From the NCBI GenBank assembly GCA_027483445.1, contig JAIXUS010000018.1:124001-188000 (forward strand): DNA of 64,000 nucleotides. Reading direction: 5' to 3'. Of the stretch, positions 33,269-41,018 are shown piece after piece. The notes below the pieces were generated by a model. It did no database searches and was not told where the DNA came from. It was given only the letters and a program-made list of their open reading frames with translations. A program made the position numbers and the translations under genes. The stretch comes from Bacteroidota bacterium. GTDB taxonomy: Bacteria > Bacteroidota > Bacteroidia > M30B66. The stretch's first letter is position 1. Each line of letters starts with the position of its first letter.

Positions 33269-35509
33269 CTAGTTTGAGTCTACTCTCAATACAGAGGTAA
33301 CACCTTTAACTTGCTTAATTTTGCTCATCAGTTCTGTGAGGTGATGGGTATCGTGAACGAAAACCATAATGTTTCCTTCGAACACGCCATCGAGTGAATC
33401 GAAGCTAATTGAGCGCATATTGACATTGAGTTCGTTGGATATGATACGCGTGATGTTGTTCACGATTCCAACATCATCGATTCCGTTAACTCGAATTCCG
33501 GCCATAAATGCCAATTGATGTTGATTCATCCATCGGGCTTTTACGATGCGATATGCATAATTCGACATTAAGCTAATAGCATTCGGGCAATTGGTTTTGT
33601 GAATTTTAATTCCTTCATTGATTGTCACAAAACCAAATACCTCATCTCCGGGGATTGGTGTGCAGCAAGGGGCGAGCTTGTAATCTATCTTCTCCATATC
33701 TTCGCCGATAACAAGCATATCGCTTTTTCCCCGAATTTCTTTAACTATGTTTTCGAGGGTTGCGGGTGAGGCATCATTACCTGAGCTCCTTGTGAATTTA
33801 TTGCGCAGCATTTTATACCAGCTTTCACTTTTTTCGCCGCGCGCAATTTTCGCTAGATTATCCAATTTAATAACCTCTTCACCAATGCCGAAGTAAAGGT
33901 CGAGAGCACTATTCACTTTAAAGTGTCGGATAAGATTATTTACAACTGTGGTATCAAGGTTTATCTTCAGCGCTTTTAATTTCTTTTCCAGTATTTCTTT
34001 ACCCGTATCAGCTATGGCTCTTTTTTCCTCTTTTAAAGCAGACTTAATTTTGCTTCTTGCCTTGGCTGTCACAACAAAATTCAACCAATCTTCTTTGGGT
34101 TTTTGCTTAACCGAAGAAAGAATTTCAATTTGATCTCCACTTTTTAGTTTATGCGAAAGTGGGACTAGTTTATTGTTCACTTTAGCTCCAATACAAGCCA
34201 TTCCAACTTCAGAGTGAATATCGAAAGCGAAATCCAGTGCCGAAGAACCTGATGGAAGTGTTTTTAGTTCGCCTTTGGGAGTAAATACAAAAATTTCCTC
34301 TGAAAATAAGTTCAGTTTAAAATCATTGATAAATTCAAGGGCGTTGTAATCAGAGTTTTCCATCATTTCCCTGATTCTTCCTAACCAGTCATCAATGGAG
34401 CTTTCGTAATCATTTTTCTCTTTGTATTTCCAATGTGCAGCATAGCCTTTTTCAGCTATTTCATCCATTCTACGTGAGCGGATTTGGACTTCTACCCATT
34501 TTCCGGTTGGCGACATTACCGTTGTATGAAGAGATTCATACCCATTTGCTCTGGGTGTGGATATCCAGTCACGTAAACGATCAGGGTTGGGCTGATAAAT
34601 ATCTGTAATCAAGGAATATACGCGCCAACAGTCGGCCTTTTCAGTTTCTGGTGGAGAGTCTATAATTATACGAATGGCAAAAATATCGAAGATTTCTTCA
34701 AAGGGAATTCCCTTGACTTTGATTTTGTTGAAGATTGAGTATATTGATTTAGGTCTACCTTTAATGTCGAAATTAATGCCTATTTGCATTAAACTACTGC
34801 GAATAGGGTAAATAAATCGTGAAATGAAGCGTCGACGTACTTCATCGGTATTTTTGAGTTTAGTTGTTATTTCTTCATATACATCCGGTTGGGTGTACTT
34901 CAGACCAAGGTCCTCCATTTCGGTTTTTATATTGTACAGACCTAATCTATGGGCTAATGGTGCATAGAGGAATAGTGTTTCTGAAGCAATTTTTAGTTGT
35001 TTGTCTCTGGCCATGCTTTCCAAGGTTCGCATGTTGTGTAATCTATCGGCCAGTTTTATAAGGATAACTCGAACGTCATCGCTTAGTGTTAGTAATACTT
35101 TTCTGAAATTTTCGGCTTGGATAGAGGAACTCTGGTCGAAAACATTTTCGATTTTTGTAAGGCCATCAATAATTTTTGCTTCTGTTTCTCCGAACATAGT
35201 TCGGATGTCGTTCAGAGTAACATCGGTATCTTCAACGGTGTCGTGGAGAAGTGCACAAATAACACCTGTGGCCCTTAAGCCTATTTCACTGGAAACAATT
35301 TGCGCAACTGCAATCGGGTGATAGATGTATGGCTCTCCGGATTTTCGGCGCATGTCTTTGTGCGCATCAAGGGCCAGATTGAATGCTTTACGGATGAGTA
35401 GTTTTTCTTGCTTGTCGATTTTTTCGCCCAGAGATCGCAGAAGGGCGCCATATCGCTTGAGAATTTCCTTTTTTTCGGCTTCTAAATCAATGACAACTTT
35501 CGTGGACAT
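33269..35509 (-). CDS. spoT: RelA/SpoT bifunctional (p)ppGpp synthetase/hydrolase
   Basis: A 746-residue stringent-response enzyme. Domains in order: HD hydrolase (about 40-200, ALLHDTVEDTD at 87-97 intact), synthetase (about 230-370, with IDFAIRIIIDSP-like core FDIFAIRIIIDS and NGYESLHTTV), TGS (about 390-455, VFTPKGELKTLPSGSSALDFAF), a middle region with CCTPIPGDEVFG, and a C-terminal ACT domain (about 665-746). Intact HD residues imply both making and degrading (p)ppGpp. ATG at 35509 (MSTKVVIDLEAEKK) preferred; 35542 would add 11 hydrophobic residues. First gene of the operon that ends in purA; TACCTTTC (minus 35532-35539) is a near-consensus -7 element. Confidence 0.96.
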   Translation of the reverse strand: MSTKVVIDLEAEKKEILKRYGALLRSLGEKIDKQEKLLIRKAFNLALDAHKDMRRKSGEPYIYHPIAVAQIVSSEIGLRATGVICALLHDTVEDTDVTLNDIRTMFGETEAKIIDGLTKIENVFDQSSSIQAENFRKVLLTLSDDVRVILIKLADRLHNMRTLESMARDKQLKIASETLFLYAPLAHRLGLYNIKTEMEDLGLKYTQPDVYEEITTKLKNTDEVRRRFISRFIYPIRSSLMQIGINFDIKGRPKSIYSIFNKIKVKGIPFEEIFDIFAIRIIIDSPPETEKADCWRVYSLITDIYQPNPDRLRDWISTPRANGYESLHTTVMSPTGKWVEVQIRSRRMDEIAEKGYAAHWKYKEKNDYESSIDDWLGRIREMMENSDYNALEFINDFKLNLFSEEIFVFTPKGELKTLPSGSSALDFAFDIHSEVGMACIGAKVNNKLVPLSHKLKSGDQIEILSSVKQKPKEDWLNFVVTAKARSKIKSALKEEKRAIADTGKEILEKKLKALKINLDTTVVNNLIRHFKVNSALDLYFGIGEEVIKLDNLAKIARGEKSESWYKMLRNKFTRSSGNDASPATLENIVKEIRGKSDMLVIGEDMEKIDYKLAPCCTPIPGDEVFGFVTINEGIKIHKTNCPNAISLMSNYAYRIVKARWMNQHQLAFMAGIRVNGIDDVGIVNNITRIISNELNVNMRSISFDSLDGVFEGNIMVFVHDTHHLTELMSKIKQVKGVTSVLRVDSN

Positions 35510-35638
35510 AAGCAAGCTTGAAATAAGGCTTGAAAGGTACAATGTCGCAACGAATTAATCTACACGAATTTCATTGAAAATCATGTTTCACCTAATCGTT
35601 CTTTTGGGGGTTGGGGGAAATGAAAAGCGGTTGAAAAT

Positions 35639-37699
35639 TCAGGCCTGATTTTGATGCTTCTCTTTAAGATATTGGTAAATATCCATTTGAGCCCGTCTTT
35701 TCTCGATGGCTTTAGACTTACGGTAGGCGTTGTTTTGAATTTTGTTGATTGTCCTCGCTTTGCAGTTATCCTTCCACTGTAGATTCATTAAGTGAATCAT
35801 TTCATTGCGCAGGTCTTCTTGATAAATGGGAAAGCCCACTTCGAAACGTCTGCTTAAATTTCTCTCCATCCAATCGGCGCTGGAGAGGTATACTTTTGGA
35901 TTACCATCGTTGCCAAAGATGAGCACTCTTGAGTGTTCAAGGAAACGATCAACAAGACTAATTACTTTAATGTTTTCACTTAAATCTTTAACACCGGGAA
36001 TTAAACAGCAAATCCCTCGAATGATTAACTTCACTTCTACACCTTCTTGGCTCGCTTCGTAAAGTTTCTCAATAATTGCTCTGTCCTGCAAACTGTTTAG
36101 CTTTAGGAACAGTAGTGCTTTTTTACCCTTGAGGGCATTTTTAATTTCCTGATCAATCAATGAAAAGAGGTCATGTCGCATGTGATCAGGGGCTACTAAA
36201 AGATGACTGAATTCTCTCTTTATGCGTGTATCATTGAGAATATCGAACACTGAAGAAACCTCTCTGCCCATATATTTGTCGCGGGTGAGAAGTGCGCTAT
36301 CGCTGTAAAGTTTTGCGGTGTTTTCATTGAAATTACCGGTGCCTAAATAAGTGTAGCGACGAAGCTTGTCTTGTTCAATTCTTTCGATAAGAATCATTTT
36401 TGCATGAACTTTCAGTATGGGGAAACTGTATAGCACTCGGGCTCCGGCATCTTCTAATGCGCGGGCATACTGAATATTCGATTCTTCGTCGAAACGTGCT
36501 TTTAACTCCATAAATACGGTAACCTGTTTACCGTTTTCTATAGCATTTAGCAGTGCTTGAATTACTTTAGAATTGTGAGCTGCCCTATAGAGCGTCATTT
36601 TGATGGCTCTGACGCTTGAATCCATTGCTGCTTCTTCTAATAAACGAATTACATAATCGAAGCTGTGATAGGGGAAATGCAACAGGTAGTCGCGTTTAGA
36701 AATGGCTTCGAAGATGCTTTTTTCTGAATCCAATTCAGGGATATTCAAAGGTGTAATTGGTTCATAAAAGAGATCTTTTCTGTTAAAATTGGGAAAAGTC
36801 ATTAATTCCGAAAAATTATGATATCGGCCTCCCGGCTGAAGGTCGGTCTTTCCGATCCGAAATACTTTTCTCAGGTGACGAAGAAAATCCTCAGGCATGT
36901 TGCTATCATAGAGCAAGCGAGTTGGAATCCCTTTTTGTCTGTTGTGTAAGCCTCTTTTTATTTTCTTTAGTAAACTTCCGGTAAACTCATCCTCTAAAAC
37001 GAGTTCTGCATCTCTTGTTACTTTGATGCTGTAGGCCTCTAGCCATTCGTATTCGGGAAACACATCTTTCAGGCAAAGCCTAATTACATCACCTAAAATG
37101 AGTACGTTGTGAATTCCTTTTTCTTCGGGTAAAACGAGAAAACGACTTATTTTTCTAGATGGAATTTCAGTGATTGCATATTCAAAAGTTTTCGGGCCGG
37201 GTTTGTCGTAATCGCAGAGTTTAACCGCAAGATAAATTGATTTTTCATCGAGCTGCGGTGGTTCTTTATTTTCTTGTATTAATGTTGGTTTAATTAGTGG
37301 AAACACTTTATCGAAAAAATAACTTCGCACAAACTCTTTTTGAGATCTGGTTAATGTTTTTTCGTTAATAATGCGGATTTTATTTTCTTCTAATTCTTTG
37401 TGGATTTCATTCCAAAAAATACGATTAAATTCTAATTGGTGTTTCTGTACTGTTTGATTTATTTTTTTTAGAATTTCTCTTGGGTTTTCTTTGAGTACTT
37501 TTTTTGTTTTGATACTCAGTAAATTCAAACGTTTCCATTCAGCAACCCTAATTCTGTAAAATTCATCCAGGTTTGAAGAAAAGATAGCCAAAAACTTCAT
37601 TCGTTCATAAAGCGGAACTGAAGGATCTTTCGCTTCCTGCAGCACCCTTTGGTTGAAGGCCAACCAACTTAAATCGCGATTGAAAAAACGTTTAGGCAT
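35639..37699 (-). CDS. ppk1: Polyphosphate kinase 1
   Basis: A 686-residue enzyme that polymerises the gamma-phosphate of ATP into polyphosphate. The N-terminus RFFNRDLSWLAFNQRVLQEA is diagnostic. Catalytic-domain motifs are present: SVRAIKMTLYRAAHNSKVI, VHAKMILIERI with the autophosphorylated histidine, LGTGNFNENTAKLYSD, and FLEHSRVLIFGN with the second histidine. Full length. It lies four bases after sixA, so the two form an operon. Its 3' end is near the spoT promoter region. Confidence 0.96.
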   Translation of the reverse strand: MPKRFFNRDLSWLAFNQRVLQEAKDPSVPLYERMKFLAIFSSNLDEFYRIRVAEWKRLNLLSIKTKKVLKENPREILKKINQTVQKHQLEFNRIFWNEIHKELEENKIRIINEKTLTRSQKEFVRSYFFDKVFPLIKPTLIQENKEPPQLDEKSIYLAVKLCDYDKPGPKTFEYAITEIPSRKISRFLVLPEEKGIHNVLILGDVIRLCLKDVFPEYEWLEAYSIKVTRDAELVLEDEFTGSLLKKIKRGLHNRQKGIPTRLLYDSNMPEDFLRHLRKVFRIGKTDLQPGGRYHNFSELMTFPNFNRKDLFYEPITPLNIPELDSEKSIFEAISKRDYLLHFPYHSFDYVIRLLEEAAMDSSVRAIKMTLYRAAHNSKVIQALLNAIENGKQVTVFMELKARFDEESNIQYARALEDAGARVLYSFPILKVHAKMILIERIEQDKLRRYTYLGTGNFNENTAKLYSDSALLTRDKYMGREVSSVFDILNDTRIKREFSHLLVAPDHMRHDLFSLIDQEIKNALKGKKALLFLKLNSLQDRAIIEKLYEASQEGVEVKLIIRGICCLIPGVKDLSENIKVISLVDRFLEHSRVLIFGNDGNPKVYLSSADWMERNLSRRFEVGFPIYQEDLRNEMIHLMNLQWKDNCKARTINKIQNNAYRKSKAIEKRRAQMDIYQYLKEKHQNQA

Positions 37700-37703
37700 G
37701 GGA

Positions 37704-38201
37704 TTATAAATTTCTAGGGAACATCAATTCATTTCGAATTGCAGCTCCTTGTTTAATATCTTTCCACTGTGTGGTTTCAAGTTTTAGGATAGCCACAGCG
37801 CAAGTGGGAAAATCTTCAGGAAGCTTTAAGGTTAGATAGTAACACAATTCATGCATTCCCGGATTATGCCCAACGAGCATCACTGTTTCCAAATCGTTTG
37901 GAAGCTGACGGATAAGTTCAACCAGTTGGTTGTTTGAGGCTTCGTAAACGGTCGATTCACAACGAATGTGTCTAAGGTCATAGGCAAGTTCACGGGCAAT
38001 TCTTCTTGCGGTTGAGATGGCTCTAAATGCCGGACTACTGATGATGAGATCCAGCGAAATACCTTTTTCATGAAGCTTTTGACCCATGAATGGAGCATCC
38101 TTTAACCCACGTTCATTCAGCGGTCTTTCGAAATCTTCGAGTTGTTCGTCGGCCCAACTTGATTTTGCATGTCTTACCAAAATTATTGTCTTCTTCTCCA
38201 T
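37704..38201 (-). CDS. sixA: SixA-type histidine phosphatase
   Basis: A 165-residue protein of the histidine phosphatase superfamily. The catalytic RH motif is LVRHAKSSW at 8-16 (H11 nucleophile), with a second arginine in ISSPAFRAISTARRIA (about 52-67) and the later histidine in LVGHNPGMHEL (about 111-121). SixA dephosphorylates phosphohistidine on phosphotransfer proteins. In Bacteroidota it commonly precedes ppk1, as here with a four-base gap. A palindrome lies in its upstream region. Confidence 0.92.
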   Translation of the reverse strand: MEKKTIILVRHAKSSWADEQLEDFERPLNERGLKDAPFMGQKLHEKGISLDLIISSPAFRAISTARRIARELAYDLRHIRCESTVYEASNNQLVELIRQLPNDLETVMLVGHNPGMHELCYYLTLKLPEDFPTCAVAILKLETTQWKDIKQGAAIRNELMFPRNL

Positions 38202-38251
38202 GTAACACAGTCGTTTGCAAGTTTAGAGAAAAATTAACGTAATAAGTCCGG

Positions 38252-38270
38252 AATGTTAAAATTTAACATT
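38252..38270. promoter_or_regulatory. Perfect inverted repeat upstream of sixA-ppk1
   Basis: AATGTTAAA-A-TTTAACATT: 9-bp arms around one base, 51 bases before the sixA ATG. A -7-like TAATTTTT (minus, within 38228-38236) lies between it and the gene. A candidate operator for the phosphate-related pair. Confidence 0.5.
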
Positions 38271-38387
38271 GGAAAAGTTCCCCATCACTCATTTCTGATT
38301 CACTTATTGTTTGCCATCATTCAGATTAATGCCGTTCCCGTCGATTTTAGTTATTGGGGTTAACATCTTGTAACTAACGAATAATTA

Positions 38388-39860
38388 TTATTTGCTTTTC
38401 AACTCAACTGAAGTAAATGCTTTTTTTGAAGCAAGTGTTAGAAAATCGAGAATATGCGACTTGATGGTTTGTGAAGGAAGGCTAACGTTGTTAATAATAA
38501 TGGCAATAGCAAATGTCGAATTTCCTGTATCTTTAAAATATCCACTATAGGCTCGCACATTCGCCATGCTTCCACTTTTTAGGCGCATTCCTTCAATCTT
38601 GGGTAGATTTATTACAGTACCTTCCTTTCCAGACTCTGGAAGCACATTGTAAAAGGTCGAGAACAATAAACTGTCGGTACTTACCTTATACAATAGTTGT
38701 GTTTGAATTTTTGTGCTCAGGAGGTTGTTCCTCGATAGTCCCGAGCCATCAACAAATAAGGCATCTGAAAATAGATTGCCCCACTTGGCCTTAAGCCATT
38801 CGCTGATTTGTTTTCCTGATGGATATTCTTCAGATTTGAAATCGCTCGTTAACTTGGATAAAGTCTCAGCAAACAGGTTATTTGATTGGAATTCAATTTC
38901 TCTCACCAGACTTTCAATGGAGGGCGATTTTATTGAAGTTATCGAATCAGTTTTCCAATCATTTGTATTTTCAAAACGAATTTCTCCGTGAATTTCTATG
39001 CCTTTGGCTAACAAATACTGTTTTAGCTCCTCTGCAAAAATAAGTGGTGGGTTTGGTAAAGATCCTCTCTCACTTATTGATTTGCCAGCTTCAAGTTCGC
39101 CTTTTGCTAAAATTTCGCGATTGAAAGGGCCTCCGTAAAAGTAGATTTCTTTGGGACTGTTTTTAACAATTTTTATTTGTGGATGAATTACTAATTTTTT
39201 TGCCCAGGCAGAAATTGAATCTACACAAAGACCGTTTGCTGACATGGTATCCGCAGTAAATTTAACGGTAAACTCGTTATTTCTCCAATTCAAGCCCCAT
39301 GAGCCTGCACCGTAATAATTCCCAATGTCTTCCCAAATAAACTTTCGTGGAATTGCGGTATGGTCATAGGGCAGTATAAATGGATCAATAATCATGTCAC
39401 CATGAATACTTTCAATTTCTTTTTTCTCTAGTGCATTTGCAATTTGGGCAAGCACGCTGTCGGCATCTATTGCGCCTGCCAGTCCGCTTCCTAAAGAAGG
39501 ATCTCCTGAGCCTTTGATGATTAAGTTGCCCTTGAGTTTACTTCTTTTAATTTCTCCGGTTGAAAGGACTTTTGTTTCCAATTGTGTGTTTTTCCCTAGT
39601 CGGTCTAATACCATTGCACCTGAGAATAATTTGAGTGTTGAGGCCGGAATCAGTTTTTTTTCTGATTGAAATGCCTCCACCTCTAACCCTGTTTTTAAGT
39701 CTACAATGGACCAGGAAACTTGTCCTTTTTGATATTCCGGGTTTGTTTTCAGAAAATGAGTTAAACTCTCCCAGTTGTTTGACTGACCAATTGAGATGGA
39801 TTCAAGCAATAGAAAACAGGCAATCAATGCAATGATGAGATTTCTCTTTTTCATGAACAT
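38388..39860 (-). CDS. dacB: D-alanyl-D-alanine carboxypeptidase/endopeptidase (PBP4 family)
   Basis: A 490-residue periplasmic peptidoglycan hydrolase with a signal peptide (ending SISIGQ). Penicillin-binding motifs in order: SxxK in PASTLKLFSG (Ser about 74), SxN in FQSNNLFAE (about 333-341) and KSG in RLKSGSMANVRAYSG (about 429-443). It cleaves the terminal D-Ala of stem peptides or cross-links. Two starts are possible: ATG 39860 (MFMKKRN) lies five bases after TATTTTTG, while ATG 39854 (MKKRN) looks more typical; the difference is two residues. Divergent from aroC; the two -7 elements are 40 bases apart. Confidence 0.93.
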   Translation of the reverse strand: MFMKKRNLIIALIACFLLLESISIGQSNNWESLTHFLKTNPEYQKGQVSWSIVDLKTGLEVEAFQSEKKLIPASTLKLFSGAMVLDRLGKNTQLETKVLSTGEIKRSKLKGNLIIKGSGDPSLGSGLAGAIDADSVLAQIANALEKKEIESIHGDMIIDPFILPYDHTAIPRKFIWEDIGNYYGAGSWGLNWRNNEFTVKFTADTMSANGLCVDSISAWAKKLVIHPQIKIVKNSPKEIYFYGGPFNREILAKGELEAGKSISERGSLPNPPLIFAEELKQYLLAKGIEIHGEIRFENTNDWKTDSITSIKSPSIESLVREIEFQSNNLFAETLSKLTSDFKSEEYPSGKQISEWLKAKWGNLFSDALFVDGSGLSRNNLLSTKIQTQLLYKVSTDSLLFSTFYNVLPESGKEGTVINLPKIEGMRLKSGSMANVRAYSGYFKDTGNSTFAIAIIINNVSLPSQTIKSHILDFLTLASKKAFTSVELKSK

Positions 39861-39865
39861 GGCAT

Positions 39866-39873
39866 CAAAAATA
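39866..39873 (-). promoter_or_regulatory. -7 element of dacB
   Basis: TATTTTTG on the minus strand, exact, five bases before ATG 39860. Confidence 0.55.
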
Positions 39874-39913
39874 ACTTTTTAATGAGCCCGTTAGAATGCG
39901 TAGTTTCACAATG

Positions 39914-39921
39914 TATTTTTG
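39914..39921 (+). promoter_or_regulatory. -7 element of aroC
   Basis: TATTTTTG, exact, four bases before the ATG at 39926, with TTAG (39891-39894) 19 bases upstream as a possible -33 element. It decides against the ATG at 39896. Confidence 0.6.
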
Positions 39922-39925
39922 TTGT

Positions 39926-41011
39926 ATGGCGGGCAATACATTTGGGCAGATTTTTAGGTTAACCAGTTTTGGTGAATCGCATGGGCAGGCAATTGGAGGT
40001 GTAATTGACGGCTGCATACCTGGTTTTCGTCTGGATATTGAGGCTATCCAGCGTCAGCTTCAGCGCAGAAAACCTGGGCAGAGTGCACTTTCAACACCCC
40101 GAAAGGAAGAGGACTCATTGGAATGGCTTTCCGGTATTTTCGAAGGATTTACACTAGGGTCTCCTATTGCTTTTTTGATTCGGAATAAAGATGCTCGTTC
40201 TTCTGACTACGATTCACTTAAAGATGTTTTTAGGCCTTCGCATGCCGATTACAGCTATGTTGCTCGTTATGGTTTAAGAGATTATCGCGGTGGTGGACGT
40301 GCATCTGCCCGTGAAACCATTGCAAGAGTTGTAGCCGGGAGTATTGCCGAACAAATTCTTTCAACTTTAGGGATTCGCATTGTAGCCTGGGTGAGCCAAA
40401 TCGGTCCGGTGGTGATGCCTGAAAATGAAAAGTTATGGTTACGCGATGAGGTTGACCAAAGTATTGTACGCTGTCCCGATTTAATGATTTCTCCAGTCAT
40501 GGAGGATTATCTGAGACAGCTGCTTGATGAGGGTGACACTACCGGCGGAATCATTTCCTGCGCGATCGTGGGTGTTCCAGCAGGCTGGGGCGAACCCGTT
40601 TTCGATAAATTGCATGCTGATTTAGGAAAGGCCATGTTGAGTATTAATGCCGTGAAAGGTTTTTCTATTGGTTCCGGTTTTGCCTCCGTTTCTATGAAAG
40701 GTTCGCAACACAATGATGCCTTTGAAAGCATTGAAGGTCGGACATCAACAATTACTAATCATTCAGGTGGAATTCAGGGAGGGATTAGCAATGGGGAACA
40801 CATTCGTTTTGATGTGGCCTTTAAACCGGTTGCATCCATTAAAAAGACTCAAAGCACCATTGATGAAAGCGGAAATTCGCGCGAGATTTCGATTCAAGGG
40901 AGACACGACCCTTGTGTTGTTCCTCGGGCGGTTCCTATTGTGGAGGCGATGGCTGCAATGGTATTGCTCGATCATGCGTTACGAACACAAACTCTAAAGC
41001 TAAATTCATAA
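39926..41011 (+). CDS. aroC: Chorismate synthase
   Basis: A 361-residue FMN-dependent enzyme, last step of the shikimate pathway. Family signatures: GNTFGQIFRLTSFGESHG at 3-20, YRGGGRASARETIARVVAGS at about 117-136, and the C-terminal RHDPCVVPRAVPIVEAMAAMV. Start at ATG 39926 (MAGNTFGQ); the upstream ATG at 39896 would add ten residues not seen in the family, and a promoter lies between them. Followed after seven bases by the AsmA-like gene, suggesting an aroC-asmA-ompA transcript. Confidence 0.96.
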   Translation: MAGNTFGQIFRLTSFGESHGQAIGGVIDGCIPGFRLDIEAIQRQLQRRKPGQSALSTPRKEEDSLEWLSGIFEGFTLGSPIAFLIRNKDARSSDYDSLKDVFRPSHADYSYVARYGLRDYRGGGRASARETIARVVAGSIAEQILSTLGIRIVAWVSQIGPVVMPENEKLWLRDEVDQSIVRCPDLMISPVMEDYLRQLLDEGDTTGGIISCAIVGVPAGWGEPVFDKLHADLGKAMLSINAVKGFSIGSGFASVSMKGSQHNDAFESIEGRTSTITNHSGGIQGGISNGEHIRFDVAFKPVASIKKTQSTIDESGNSREISIQGRHDPCVVPRAVPIVEAMAAMVLLDHALRTQTLKLNS

Positions 41012-41018
41012 ATTGACT

